NCBI GenBank assembly: GCA_900557355.1
Contig: USSR01000021.1
Coordinates: 1 to 22,449 of the forward strand
Source: an uncultured Bacteroides sp.
Lineage (GTDB): Bacteria; Bacteroidota; Bacteroidia; Bacteroidales; Bacteroidaceae
Length of the DNA stretch: 22,449 bases
Reading direction: 5' to 3'
Positions 1-8,780 of the stretch are shown here, one piece after another; the first letter of the stretch is position 1, and each line of letters begins with the position of its first letter. Under the pieces are notes generated by a model. The model was given only the letters and a program-made list of their open reading frames with translations, made no database searches and was not told the origin of the DNA. Made by a program: the position numbers and the translations under genes.

Positions 1-1566
1 AAATTTACAGTATCAGATTTTAATCTGAAAACAGACGGTCTGCCGGCAGAACAGAAAACTTTCATGGAAAACATTGTCGGCATGATGTGTGAAGTAGTTA
101 ACAAGTCACTTGAAGGATTTGCCTCACCGGAGGAGGTAACGAAACAGTTTGGTGACATCAATAATCTATTGAAAGCCTATGATGGAGAAAAGTTCCAGCA
201 ATTGGTAAAGGACAACGAGCAACTTGTAGAACAAGTTAAAACTCTAGGTGAAAGTATCGAGAAAATGAAGCAGAAAGGTCTTTCTATGGATACTATCAAC
301 AAGTTCGATGAGAAGTTGAACGAGATGCTTGATTCTGAAAAATTCAGAGATTTCGCAGAAGGAAAAACACGCAAATCAGGAGAATTTGACGGCTTCTCCT
401 TGAAAGATGTCGTTTCCATGACTGACAATTACACCGGTGATTTGTTGATTACTCAACAACAGAAACGTGTTGTGACTCAGGTTGCCAACAAAAAGTTGCA
501 TATGCGTGATGTATTAACGACGTTGACTGCTGATCCTGCATACCCTCAACTTGCCTATGCACAAGTATATGCTTTCAACCGCAATGCCCGTTTTGTAACA
601 GAGAATGGGCGTTTGCCTGAATCAAGCATCAAGGTAAAAGAGATACAGACAGGAACTAAGCGCCTTGGTACTCATATCCGTATCTCAAAACGTATGTTGA
701 AATCAAGAGTGTACATTCGTTCCTACATCTTGAACATGCTTCCTGAAGCTGTTTGGATGGCAGAAGACTGGAACATCTTGTTTGGTGACGGTAATGGTGA
801 GAATTTGCTTGGTATTATTAATAATACTGGGGTGACTTCTGTAGAGAAGATTATCAGTACAGCCATTGTTACAGGTGCCGCCGGTGCTGTAAAAGCTATT
901 ACCGGATATAACGGTGATAAGGATGTGATTGTAGAGTTTGCAGAACCACAGGATTTGATTCTTGATGGAATGAGTATCACGTTCGCTGGTGCCGCTGTTC
1001 TTACAGAACTGAACAAAACACACGCTCTTGTGAAAATGGAAGATGGTCGTATCCTTATTCCTGGTGTCGCGTTCTCCGGTGCTGAAACGGCTACGGATAA
1101 AATGACATTCAGTGTTCATGAAGCCGGCTTTAAGAACATTGAGGAACCCAACTCTGAAGATGTAGTGAAAACAGCTTTCGCCGCAATGACATATGCCCAG
1201 TATTTTCCGAATGCTATTATTCTAAATCCAATGACTGTTAACGGTATGGAATCAGAAAAAGATACGACAGGACGTAATCTTGGTATCGTTAAAATGGTTG
1301 ATGGGGTGAAATATATTGCCGGTCGTCCGATTATCGAGTATGGTGGTATTCTTCCAGGTAAGTATCTTTTAGGTGACTTTAACCAAGCCGCAAATTTGGT
1401 TGATTATACCACTTTGACACTTGAATGGGCTGAAGATGTGGAGACCAAGCTTTGCAATGAGGTTGTGCTGATGGCACAAGAAGAAGTTATCTTCCCGATT
1501 TATATGCCGTGGGCTTTCGCTTATGGGGATTTGGCCGCATTGAAGACTGCAATAACTAAAGCGTAG
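1..1566 (+). CDS. Major capsid protein, HK97 fold (5' end outside window)
   Basis: This is the shell-forming protein of the phage head. The reading frame is open from base 1, adding 21 residues before the first in-window ATG at 64, so the true start is upstream and the gene is partial. Numbering from that ATG, residues 1-115 are charged and coiled-coil-like, as expected for a scaffolding delta domain that a prohead protease removes. Residues 120-257 show the classic HK97 pattern: a basic strand region, IRISKRML, and the GDGNGENLLGI loop. Residues 364-500 hold the AYAQYFPNAIILNP-type helix and strand and the hydrophobic C-terminal strands. Between these, about residues 258-363 appear to be an extra domain absent from minimal HK97 capsids. 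The next gene starts 4 bases after the stop. The family call is from motif recognition; the cleavage and insertion are inferred. Confidence 0.9.
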   Translation, partial: KFTVSDFNLKTDGLPAEQKTFMENIVGMMCEVVNKSLEGFASPEEVTKQFGDINNLLKAYDGEKFQQLVKDNEQLVEQVKTLGESIEKMKQKGLSMDTINKFDEKLNEMLDSEKFRDFAEGKTRKSGEFDGFSLKDVVSMTDNYTGDLLITQQQKRVVTQVANKKLHMRDVLTTLTADPAYPQLAYAQVYAFNRNARFVTENGRLPESSIKVKEIQTGTKRLGTHIRISKRMLKSRVYIRSYILNMLPEAVWMAEDWNILFGDGNGENLLGIINNTGVTSVEKIISTAIVTGAAGAVKAITGYNGDKDVIVEFAEPQDLILDGMSITFAGAAVLTELNKTHALVKMEDGRILIPGVAFSGAETATDKMTFSVHEAGFKNIEEPNSEDVVKTAFAAMTYAQYFPNAIILNPMTVNGMESEKDTTGRNLGIVKMVDGVKYIAGRPIIEYGGILPGKYLLGDFNQAANLVDYTTLTLEWAEDVETKLCNEVVLMAQEEVIFPIYMPWAFAYGDLAALKTAITKA

Positions 1567-1570
1567 GATT

Positions 1571-1993
1571 ATGGATTACATACTTAGAGGTAACGATAAG
1601 GATGTAACCAATGTGCTTAAAGAGCAACGCATTCGGATTAATAGAGGGATGATTCAACTCATCCCTATTTCCGAATGTGGTCTTGTTACAGAAGAAGATG
1701 CCCGAAAGACATTGGAATGTATGCTTGCAGAAAAAAATGAAGAGATTGGCAGGCTTACTGCATCCATTGCAGAGAAAGATAAGACAATTGTTGAACTGAC
1801 AGAAGAGCGTGAAACAATGAAAGCTCGCATTGCAGAACTTGAAGTACAGGTGCCTTCTGATGAAAAGAATCTTCCGGTTGCCGATTCAAAAGATTTGCAA
1901 GAGGAAGATGCCAAGGAGGTAACTGTTACAGATGATAAAGCCGTTTCCGTAGAAGATGAAAAGAAAACCGGGAAAGGCAAGACTTCTAAATAA
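1571..1993 (+). CDS. Coiled-coil, acidic-tailed protein next to the capsid gene
   Basis: This 140-residue protein is not assigned to a named family. The first 55 residues look compact and globular (VTNVLKEQRIRINRGMIQLI). Residues 56-95 form a heptad-rich helix likely to be a coiled coil. Residues 96-140 are highly charged, dominated by Asp, Glu and Lys, and end in a basic KKTGKGKTSK tail, so they are probably disordered. It starts 4 bases after the capsid stop and clearly belongs to the head operon. The position fits a head accessory, decoration or head-completion protein, but the sequence does not prove any of these. The minus-strand ORF over the same bases is a shadow. Confidence 0.8.
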   Translation: MDYILRGNDKDVTNVLKEQRIRINRGMIQLIPISECGLVTEEDARKTLECMLAEKNEEIGRLTASIAEKDKTIVELTEERETMKARIAELEVQVPSDEKNLPVADSKDLQEEDAKEVTVTDDKAVSVEDEKKTGKGKTSK

Positions 1994-2001
1994 CTATCGC
2001 T

Positions 2002-2544
2002 ATGTTGATTGATGTTTCATATTTTATGTCAGGTCCCAGGCATATTGAGAATGTTTCGGTCGCTGAAATGCCTTCGCCCCAATCTCTTGCTGTGAATGAG
2101 GTGATAAATGGGTATATTAAGGCATTTCAGCCCGAATTTCTCCGGAATGTTGTTGGTGTGACTCTTTCCCAAGCTATCACAGATTATTTGGAGCTTATTG
2201 AACGGGAAAAGGAAGATTCTTCAGATGAAGTTGATATTTCAGAAGAGAAGGAAGCCCCCCAGTCCGGATATGCAGTATTATGCGAGAAGCTGTGTGAACC
2301 GTTCGCTGACTATGTCTTTTATCATATTCTTCGTGACGCAAACACCCAGGCTACAATAACCGGGCTTGTCCGTTTGAAATGTGCTAATGAATATATAGCT
2401 CCTTTGAAGAGACAAGTAAGCACATGGAATAGCATGGTAGAGAAGAATAAACAGTTTGTTGAATGGGCTATGTCGAATGATTGTCCTTTCGATGTGAAAA
2501 TAACCAAGAATCTTTTGACCCCAATTAATGCTTTCAATTTATGA
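2002..2544 (+). CDS. Probable head-tail connector (DUF6712-like) protein
   Basis: This 180-residue protein, mostly helical, follows the capsid block by 8 bases. Its size, helical pattern and place directly after the capsid genes match the head-tail adaptor position of siphophages (HK97 gp6-like), and it resembles the DUF6712 proteins of Bacteroidales phages. Residues 70-95 are a Glu/Asp/Ser-rich, probably flexible insert (EREKEDSSDEVDISEEKE), flanked by helices at 35-68 and 95-165. The stop codon TGA overlaps the ATG of the next gene, which implies translational coupling. The connector role comes from order and fold impression rather than a diagnostic motif. Confidence 0.6.
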   Translation: MLIDVSYFMSGPRHIENVSVAEMPSPQSLAVNEVINGYIKAFQPEFLRNVVGVTLSQAITDYLELIEREKEDSSDEVDISEEKEAPQSGYAVLCEKLCEPFADYVFYHILRDANTQATITGLVRLKCANEYIAPLKRQVSTWNSMVEKNKQFVEWAMSNDCPFDVKITKNLLTPINAFNL

Positions 2545-3113
2545 TAGATTTAGATATAACAGAACTGTTTGAGGAGATTGTAAAGGAACTTCCAGAAGGG
2601 CTTGAAATTCTCTATCCAAATGGGAAAGGGGGAACTAAAGTTATGAAGTCCCCAAGGTTGAATTACATCTTCGGTAGCAGTCAATATATCAAAGATATTT
2701 TAGATGAATACAGTAAGTCTTCTGCCCAGTCTGAAAGGAAGTTTCCATTGGTTGCACTATTCACTCCAATTAGTGAGGATAGAGGTGATGCGGATTATTT
2801 TTCAAAAGCAAAGGTTTCGTTAATTATAGCATGTTCTTCTTGTAAAGAGTGGAGCAATGAGATGCGCAGAACCACATCTTTTAAAAATATCCTTCGGCCA
2901 ATCTATAAACGTTTATTGGAAGTATTATATGAAGATTCTCGGTTCGACTGCGACTATGACGAAAAAGTGAAACATAGTTATTCAGAAAACTATTCATATG
3001 GCAGATACGGAGCCTATACAGATTCCGGTGAGGCTGTGAGCGAGCCGATTGATGCCATAAATATACGCTCGATGGAAATAAAAATTAATAATCTTAATTG
3101 TAGAAGAAAATGA
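2541..3113 (+). CDS. Probable neck or tail-terminator protein
   Basis: This 190-residue protein has an alpha/beta pattern. Residues 64-95 contain the strand-rich stretch FPLVALFTPISEDR followed by AKVSLIIACSS; residues 105-135 are a helix with NILRPIYKRLLEVL; the C-terminus is another beta region. Tail-terminator and head-closure proteins of siphophages often read like this, and the gene sits in the expected slot between connector and tail tube. Residues 140-165 are unusually rich in Tyr, Ser and Gly. It overlaps both neighbours by 4 bases (ATGA-type junctions), so the three proteins are probably made in coupled amounts. It could equally be another neck component. Confidence 0.55.
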   Translation: MIDLDITELFEEIVKELPEGLEILYPNGKGGTKVMKSPRLNYIFGSSQYIKDILDEYSKSSAQSERKFPLVALFTPISEDRGDADYFSKAKVSLIIACSSCKEWSNEMRRTTSFKNILRPIYKRLLEVLYEDSRFDCDYDEKVKHSYSENYSYGRYGAYTDSGEAVSEPIDAINIRSMEIKINNLNCRRK

Positions 3114-3949
3114 GAAAGATTAGAACGTGTAAGGGTTCCCGGATGAACACTGGTAGTTCTGCTTGTAGCATTGACTGGAAAAAGGTCAAAGGTGCTATCT
3201 TGACAGAACATGGTGTCAAACTCCCTGCTGATATAACAGGTGAGAAGTTGCTCGAATTGTGCCATGCAGACCGTCCCGGGCGTATTTACCCTATTTTGCC
3301 ATTCCTGGAGTATGCCAAGAATGGTGGAGAGCCTCAAGTTAATCCTGTAGGGTACGGTGCAAGTGAATACAACGGGCTTAGCGCTCAAACAGACACCTTC
3401 ACTTTGAAGAAATTTGATGAGGTTTTGAATGCCCAGCTTCTGAAATGTGCCAATAAAGGATGGGACGTTTACTTTTGGAATCAGGATAATATGTTGATCG
3501 GTTATAATGATGACACTGATATCCTTGCCGGTATTCCGATGTCTACTGTTTATCCGACCGTGACACAGTACCCGACCAGTAGTGCTAAGTCTGCGATGAC
3601 TGTTAGTTTTTCACATGAAGATGTGGAAGACAGCCAATTGCACTTTGACTACGTGCAGTTAGACTTCAATCCCAAGAATTTCGTTAAAGGCTTGGTTGAT
3701 GTTGTGTTTCAAAAGTTGGAGGCCGAAAATACTTACAAAATAGTTGAAGTTGTTGGTGGTTATGACCGTACAGAAGAATTTGGCAGTCTTATTGCTGATG
3801 GTGCTGCTGAAGTTATGAATAACGTAACTTCTGCTACGTATTCGGATGGTATCATTACCATTGTTCCTAAAGCTGGGGCGGTTCCTTCGTTGAAAGCTCC
3901 TTCTGTATTGTATGAAAAAGGAATCAGAGGTATTGAGCAGGTGTCATGA
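3110..3949 (+). CDS. Probable major tail tube protein
   Basis: This 279-residue protein is predicted to polymerise into the inner tail tube. It lies after the neck genes and before the tape measure, the standard place for the tube gene. From about residue 85 it is strand-rich with little charge clustering: residues 90-155 (FTLKKFDEVLNAQLLKCANK, then VYFWNQDNMLIGYND) and 160-240 include the long strand pair around VTVSF-type and FDYVQLDFNP segments. The last third carries small hydrophobic strands ending in GIITIVPKAGAV. An internal ATG at 3143 (residue 12) is an alternative start; 3110 is preferred because it gives the ATGA overlap seen at the two neighbouring junctions. No slippery frameshift site was seen at its 3' end. 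Confidence 0.55.
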   Translation: MRKIRTCKGSRMNTGSSACSIDWKKVKGAILTEHGVKLPADITGEKLLELCHADRPGRIYPILPFLEYAKNGGEPQVNPVGYGASEYNGLSAQTDTFTLKKFDEVLNAQLLKCANKGWDVYFWNQDNMLIGYNDDTDILAGIPMSTVYPTVTQYPTSSAKSAMTVSFSHEDVEDSQLHFDYVQLDFNPKNFVKGLVDVVFQKLEAENTYKIVEVVGGYDRTEEFGSLIADGAAEVMNNVTSATYSDGIITIVPKAGAVPSLKAPSVLYEKGIRGIEQVS

Positions 3950-4101
3950 AGGTAGATAATGTTACGTTCGTCGAGGTTGCTGTGAAGGGCATGACGAAGG
4001 AAGAGTTTATTAATGCGCACATTAAAGTCGTGTGGCAGGAACTGAAGGAAGCTGACCGCAAGAAGAAGCTCTCGGAAGTGTACGATGCGATAACTAAGTA
4101 A
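3946..4101 (+). CDS. Small 51-residue protein after the tail tube gene
   Basis: The ATG at 3946 overlaps the previous stop (ATGA), and the frame runs 51 codons to TAA at 4099-4101. The product begins MKVDNVTFVEVAVKGM and continues with one predicted basic amphipathic helix (EEFINAHIKVVWQELKEADR). Overlapping start, normal codon use and a terminator-like hairpin just after the stop support a real gene. It occupies the position where many siphophages encode tail assembly chaperones, so it could be a reduced chaperone, but nothing in the sequence proves this. Confidence 0.7.
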   Translation: MKVDNVTFVEVAVKGMTKEEFINAHIKVVWQELKEADRKKKLSEVYDAITK

Positions 4102-4104
4102 CCG

Positions 4105-4145
4105 ACGGGCTGGGGTGTGATTACAGCCCGGCCCGTTATATTTTT
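4105..4145 (+). terminator. Intrinsic terminator inside the late operon
   Basis: Arms 4105-4114 and 4127-4136 pair over 10 bp with one G-U wobble around a 12-base loop. A competing perfect 7-bp pairing uses 4106-4112 with 4124-4130. A T-rich run (TATATTTTT) follows at 4137-4145, just before the ATG at 4151. The hairpin is GC-rich in an AT-rich region and lies in the only sizeable gap of the head-tail block, so it probably terminates a fraction of transcripts from the head and tube genes. Confidence 0.7.
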
Positions 4146-4150
4146 ACTGT

Positions 4151-4672
4151 ATGGCAGATTTTGATGAATTACATAGAGTTATTCATTCCATTGCATCCGG
4201 GTTTGAAGAGGAATGTATTAGGTGTATGGAAGAACATAAGAATGTGCTCGTTGATTGCATTCAGGAGCAATTATATTCCGGTCTGGACGGTACTGAACAT
4301 CTATTGAATCCTGATTATGATACTGACACCTATTTTAACGAGCCCGGTCCCTGGCAGAACCGTGCGGAACAATATAAACGATGGAAGGAGAGGATAACTC
4401 CACCTCTTAGAAGTGAGATGCTTTATTTGCCACCGCGTCCGGTTGAGGTACCTAACCTCTTTATTACTGGTACTTTCTATGATAGCATAACTGCCGATAG
4501 AATTGATTCCGGGCTTCGATTCTCAACGAAAGGATTTACGGACGGTAGTTCTATTGAGAAGAAATACGGTGAGCAGATTTTAGGCATTGGTGATACAGCT
4601 AAAGAGTACTTTAATATTATGTATCTCCGTCCCTGGATGGAACGTTTCTTTTCAGAATGTGGATATCGGTAG
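4151..4672 (+). CDS. Tail-module protein of unknown function
   Basis: This 173-residue protein does not match a family I can name. An N-terminal helical part (residues 1-42) is followed by an acidic linker, a Trp/Arg-rich segment with PGPWQNRAEQYKRWKERITP (about 76-95), and a C-terminal part (115-173) with LFITGTFYDSI, a Gly/Ser loop, and the ending YLRPWMERFF. The mix of a long N-terminal helix and a beta/loop C-terminus is seen in small tail-completion or minor tail proteins. It starts 6 bases after a terminator U-tract and is followed after 3 bases by the next gene, so it is the first gene of the tape measure transcription segment if the terminator works. Confidence 0.65.
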   Translation: MADFDELHRVIHSIASGFEEECIRCMEEHKNVLVDCIQEQLYSGLDGTEHLLNPDYDTDTYFNEPGPWQNRAEQYKRWKERITPPLRSEMLYLPPRPVEVPNLFITGTFYDSITADRIDSGLRFSTKGFTDGSSIEKKYGEQILGIGDTAKEYFNIMYLRPWMERFFSECGYR

Positions 4673-4675
4673 AAA

Positions 4676-4864
4676 ATGGCTTGTAGTTGCGAAATAAAAA
4701 AGATGCAGAGTGAACTGGAACGTATCAGTGATCTTGCAAAGAAAGCAGCTGTCTTGGATGGTTGCATGTATGTCGTTTATCAGAAAGAAGATGGTACCTA
4801 TGCTTTTGATAAACTAGGAGTTGAGATAAAAGGAAAGATTGTTGAATATAGACATTACCTGTAA
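4676..4864 (+). CDS. Small conserved-looking tail-module protein
   Basis: This 62-residue protein begins MACSCEIKKMQSELERISDL, a predicted helix, and ends in a short beta region (CMYVVYQKEDGTYAFDK then KGKIVEYRHYL). Two cysteines near the start (residues 3 and 5) are notable but too few for a zinc site on their own. It lies between the 173-residue protein (3-base gap) and the tape measure gene (2-base gap), so it is surely cotranscribed with them. Position directly before the tape measure suggests a chaperone or minor tail role; this is inference. Confidence 0.7.
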   Translation: MACSCEIKKMQSELERISDLAKKAAVLDGCMYVVYQKEDGTYAFDKLGVEIKGKIVEYRHYL

Positions 4865-4866
4865 TT

Positions 4867-7800
4867 ATGGCAGATTTAAAATTAAAAGATTTCGTTGATG
4901 AGAACGATTTGCAGAAATTGGTGGAGCTTGATAATACTATTGAGCGTGTGAGGGCTGATTATGTTAATGCGGCCAAAGAATTAGCAAAAGGTTTGAAACT
5001 AAATGTAGAAGGCGTTGCTGATCTTGAAAAGTTGAGTAATCTTTATAATACCCAAGCAAAAACGGCTGGCTCTGCATCTGCTGAATTAACCGAGGCTCTT
5101 AGAAAACAGTCTGAAATAACTCAAACTGTCAGTAAGAAGATAGAGGAAAAGCTAAATGTAGAGAAATTATCTGCTGCTGAATTGAAGAAACTAACCAAGG
5201 CAAACTCGGATAATGCTGCGTCCTTGGAAAAGGCTGTTAAAGCGGAAGCTAACTTGACAAAAGCGCAGAATGCCGGTAATACTACTCGTAAGAAAGCTGT
5301 TTTATCTGAAGAAGAACGTTTAAAACTTATCAGAACTGCTATTACCTTGACTAATCAGGAAGTACATAGCCGTTCACAAGCAAAGGAAATGAATAAGCAG
5401 CTACAAAAGGCTGTTGATGTTTTGAAAGATACGGATGAAAACTATATTCGTACACTTGCCCGTCTTAATTCTACTATTGGAATCAACACTGATTACATAA
5501 AGCGAAATTCCGATCGATATAGTCAACAGAAAATGACCATTGGTGCATATCGGGAAGAAGTAAAGGCGGCATGGATTGAAATACAGAACGGTAATAAGTC
5601 CATGCAGAACATGGGAATTATTGCCCGGAATGCTGGAATGATGCTTAAAACGGAGATGGCTCCTGGGCTAAACAAAGTTGGTGCAGGATTGAAAGGGTGG
5701 GCTGCTGGATATATTGGTGCACAAGCTGTTGTTAGTGGAGTTGTTGCTTTATTTACAAAACTGCGTGAAGGAGTAGGTGATATTGTTAAATTTGAATTAG
5801 CTAATAGTAGGCTTGCTGCAATATTAGGAACCACTTCTGATAAAGTGAAGGAGTTAACTGCGGATGCTCAACGTTTGGGTGCTACAACGAAATACACTGC
5901 ATCCGAAGCTACGGATTTGCAAATAGAACTTGCTAAACTAGGTTTTACTCGAAAAGAAATATTAGATGCAACAGAGCACGTTCTAAAATTTGCACAAGCT
6001 ACCGGGGCAGAATTAGCAGATGCGGCTTCATTGGCAGGTGCTTCTCTTCGTATGTTTAATGCTGATACAAGAGAAACTGAAAGATATGTGTCTGCGATGG
6101 CTGTCGCAACAACCAAAAGCGCATTGTCGTTTTCATATCTCGCTACTGCATTACCAATTGTTGGACCGGTTGCAAAAGCCTTTAATTTCAGTATTGAAGA
6201 TACTTTGGCTTTGTTGGGTAAATTATCGGATGCCGGCTTTGATGCTTCAATGGCTGCTACTGCTACCCGTAATGTTTTTCTAAATTTAGCTGATAGTAAT
6301 GGAAAGCTGGCAAAGGCGTTAGGTAAGCCCGTTAAAACATTGCCTGAGTTAGTTGAAGGATTGAAATCGCTAAAAGAAAAAGGGGTAGACTTGAATACTA
6401 CTCTTGAATTAACTGATAAGCGTAGTGTTGCCGCTTTTAATGCCTTTCTCACCGCTGTTGATAAAATATTACCACTTAGAGAACAGATTACTGGTGTAGA
6501 ACGTGAATTGGGCGATATGGCTCACACGATGGGAGATAATGTTCATGGAGCTCTTGCTAACTTATCTTCAGCATGGGAAGCGTTTATGCTTTCTTTCTCC
6601 GAGTCAACGGGACCTGCTAAGGAGTTTCTTAATTGGATGGCTGATAAAATAAGAGGTATCGCCAATGATTTGAAATCTCCTGAAGAAAAAATAGAAAAGA
6701 TAGATTATAATTTTAGAACACTTGCAAAAAAAGATGCGAACAAAAAGTTATTGGAAGTAGAAAAAGATTTTCAGGCAGAATATAAGAGGCTTATTGATGC
6801 TGGTGATACAGAGGAACAAGCATACACAAAAGCTGTTATTCAAATGAAAAATAAACGTATTGAAGTAACGGCCCAAGAGAGAGAAGCTTTAAAACGGATG
6901 AAAACTCGTGCTCAATATGCAACATCAGAGTTTGAAGATATGTCTTGGATAAAGAATGGTGCTGCTAAAATGTTTGGCTATTACACGTCGGAAGCAGAAA
7001 AAGCGGATAAGGCTCAGTTGGAATTTTCTAAAAACTTATTCAAAATAGCATCTAGCGATGAGTTTAATCGTGGACTTGATGTGATTGCAGAAAAGTTCCG
7101 TCCAAAGGGTAACGACAAAAATGGTTCAGGTATAACAGTCCTTACTGATAAAGAAAAACGTGAACAGGAAAAAGCTCTCAAAGAGAAGCTGAAAATTCAT
7201 GAAACTTATCAGGAGTCAGAACTAGCTCTTATGGATGAGGGACTGGAGAAAGAACTTGCTAAAATTGGTGTTGCTTACTCGAAGAAGATTGCTGCCGTCA
7301 AGGGTAATAGCAAAGAGGAAATTGCTACACGTCAGAATTTAGCTAAGGAAATGCAGGAAAGGCTAGATGAGTTTACTATTAAGTATAATTCTGATCGTGA
7401 GAAGAAGGATGTTGAGAACGCTCTTGCTGTTGTAAAAAAGGGGTCCCAGGAAGAACTTGATTTGAAATTGCACCAGTTAGAATTGCAACGTGAAGCAGAA
7501 ATTGATGCAGCAGAGAAAACAGGTGAAGATGTAATATTGATAGATGAAAAATATGCTAGGAAAAAACAAGAGATTTACGGAAAGTATGCTTCTGATCAGG
7601 TAGCATTGATTGCGGAAAATGCAGCCCATGAGCAAGAGATACGTGACGCTGCGTATGTAATGGATATGCTTGCTCTTAAAAAGAAGTTAGCATCCAAGCT
7701 AATAACAGAAGAGCAATATGCGATAGAGGAATACAATTTACAACTTGAATATGCACATAAGACTACTGAAGCAGCGATTGAAGCTTTGGAACTGGAATTA

Positions 7801-8778
7801 ACCGTTGAGAATATTACTGCTGAAGAACGTACTAAGATTGTTACTCAGTTGTATGTTTTGAAGGCTGCTCTCGCTAAAAAGGAGGCAGAATTACAGATAA
7901 GTGCTATTCAAAATATTACTAAAGCTGAAGATAAAGCGTTAAAAGAACGCCAAAAGAATCTCAAAAAATGGTTGCAAACTGCATCACAAGCTGTAGGGAC
8001 TATTGGAAATCTTGTTTCTACACTTTATGATGCTCAAATTGATAAGATAGAGGAAGAGCAGGATGCTAATGATGAAAAATATGATAAAGATGTTGAACGG
8101 GTTGATAAACTGGCAGAGTCAGGTGCTATTTCCGAAGAAGAAGCAGAAGCGCGTAAACGTGCTGCAAAATCTTTGACAGAAGCAAAAAATGCTGAACTAG
8201 AAAAACAAAAACAAGAAATGGCACGTAAACAAGCCATTTGGGAAAAGGCGACTAGTGTCGCTCAAGCTGGAATAGCCACTGCACTGGCAATAACTGAAGC
8301 TTTACCGAATATTCCTTTATCTATTGTTATTGGTGCCATGGGAGCAATTCAGGTTGCAACTATTCTTGCAACTCCTATTCCTTCCTATGCAGACGGTACT
8401 AAAGGTAATGATAGGCATCCTGGCGGTACCGCTTTAGTTGGTGATGCTGGTAAACATGAGGTTATCATGTATTCTGGAAAAGCATGGATTACTCCTGATG
8501 CTCCAACTTTAGTTGATATTCCTAAAGGTGCACAAGTCTTTCCTGATGTTGATAAGGTAGATATCTCTAATTTTGATATGCCGGATTGGGACTTTCCTAC
8601 ATTTTCACCGACATATTTTGCATCTTCTTCCGGTGACACCATTGTTTTCAATGATTATTCCCGATTAGAAAAAAGAGTTGATAGAACAAATCTCCTTTTG
8701 ATGAAGAGTCTTAAAATGCAGCGTCAGGATGCGTCTAACCGTGATTTTGAACTGTATAAGTTGTCTAAACTGAAATAG
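4867..8778 (+). CDS. Tail tape measure protein (TP901 type)
   Basis: This 1303-residue protein sets tail length and is packed inside the tail tube. Residues 1-230 are helical and coiled-coil-like. A hydrophobic segment near 278-297 (GYIGAQAVVSGVVALFTKL) precedes the TP901 tape measure domain at about 310-530, recognisable by YTASEATDLQIELAKLGF, LADAASLAGASLRMF and LLGKLSDAGFDASMAATATR. Residues 600-1110 are long charged coiled coils. A second hydrophobic stretch lies at about 1130-1172, then the C-terminal tape measure motif YADGTKGNDRHPGGTALVGD with VDIPKGAQVFP near 1175-1235. By the rule of about 0.15 nm per residue the tail would be near 190-200 nm. No lytic transglycosylase or peptidase motif was seen. 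Confidence 0.93.
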   Translation: MADLKLKDFVDENDLQKLVELDNTIERVRADYVNAAKELAKGLKLNVEGVADLEKLSNLYNTQAKTAGSASAELTEALRKQSEITQTVSKKIEEKLNVEKLSAAELKKLTKANSDNAASLEKAVKAEANLTKAQNAGNTTRKKAVLSEEERLKLIRTAITLTNQEVHSRSQAKEMNKQLQKAVDVLKDTDENYIRTLARLNSTIGINTDYIKRNSDRYSQQKMTIGAYREEVKAAWIEIQNGNKSMQNMGIIARNAGMMLKTEMAPGLNKVGAGLKGWAAGYIGAQAVVSGVVALFTKLREGVGDIVKFELANSRLAAILGTTSDKVKELTADAQRLGATTKYTASEATDLQIELAKLGFTRKEILDATEHVLKFAQATGAELADAASLAGASLRMFNADTRETERYVSAMAVATTKSALSFSYLATALPIVGPVAKAFNFSIEDTLALLGKLSDAGFDASMAATATRNVFLNLADSNGKLAKALGKPVKTLPELVEGLKSLKEKGVDLNTTLELTDKRSVAAFNAFLTAVDKILPLREQITGVERELGDMAHTMGDNVHGALANLSSAWEAFMLSFSESTGPAKEFLNWMADKIRGIANDLKSPEEKIEKIDYNFRTLAKKDANKKLLEVEKDFQAEYKRLIDAGDTEEQAYTKAVIQMKNKRIEVTAQEREALKRMKTRAQYATSEFEDMSWIKNGAAKMFGYYTSEAEKADKAQLEFSKNLFKIASSDEFNRGLDVIAEKFRPKGNDKNGSGITVLTDKEKREQEKALKEKLKIHETYQESELALMDEGLEKELAKIGVAYSKKIAAVKGNSKEEIATRQNLAKEMQERLDEFTIKYNSDREKKDVENALAVVKKGSQEELDLKLHQLELQREAEIDAAEKTGEDVILIDEKYARKKQEIYGKYASDQVALIAENAAHEQEIRDAAYVMDMLALKKKLASKLITEEQYAIEEYNLQLEYAHKTTEAAIEALELELTVENITAEERTKIVTQLYVLKAALAKKEAELQISAIQNITKAEDKALKERQKNLKKWLQTASQAVGTIGNLVSTLYDAQIDKIEEEQDANDEKYDKDVERVDKLAESGAISEEEAEARKRAAKSLTEAKNAELEKQKQEMARKQAIWEKATSVAQAGIATALAITEALPNIPLSIVIGAMGAIQVATILATPIPSYADGTKGNDRHPGGTALVGDAGKHEVIMYSGKAWITPDAPTLVDIPKGAQVFPDVDKVDISNFDMPDWDFPTFSPTYFASSSGDTIVFNDYSRLEKRVDRTNLLLMKSLKMQRQDASNRDFELYKLSKLK

Positions 8779-8780
8779 CT

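Noticed and set aside
703..1119. Minus-strand ORF (138 residues) over the capsid gene
   Set aside because: The capsid frame is clearly the coding one.
4696..4702. A AAA AAG slippery heptamer, in frame, in the 62-residue gene
   Set aside because: A -1 shift here reaches a stop after three codons and fuses to nothing, so it is not a chaperone-type programmed frameshift.
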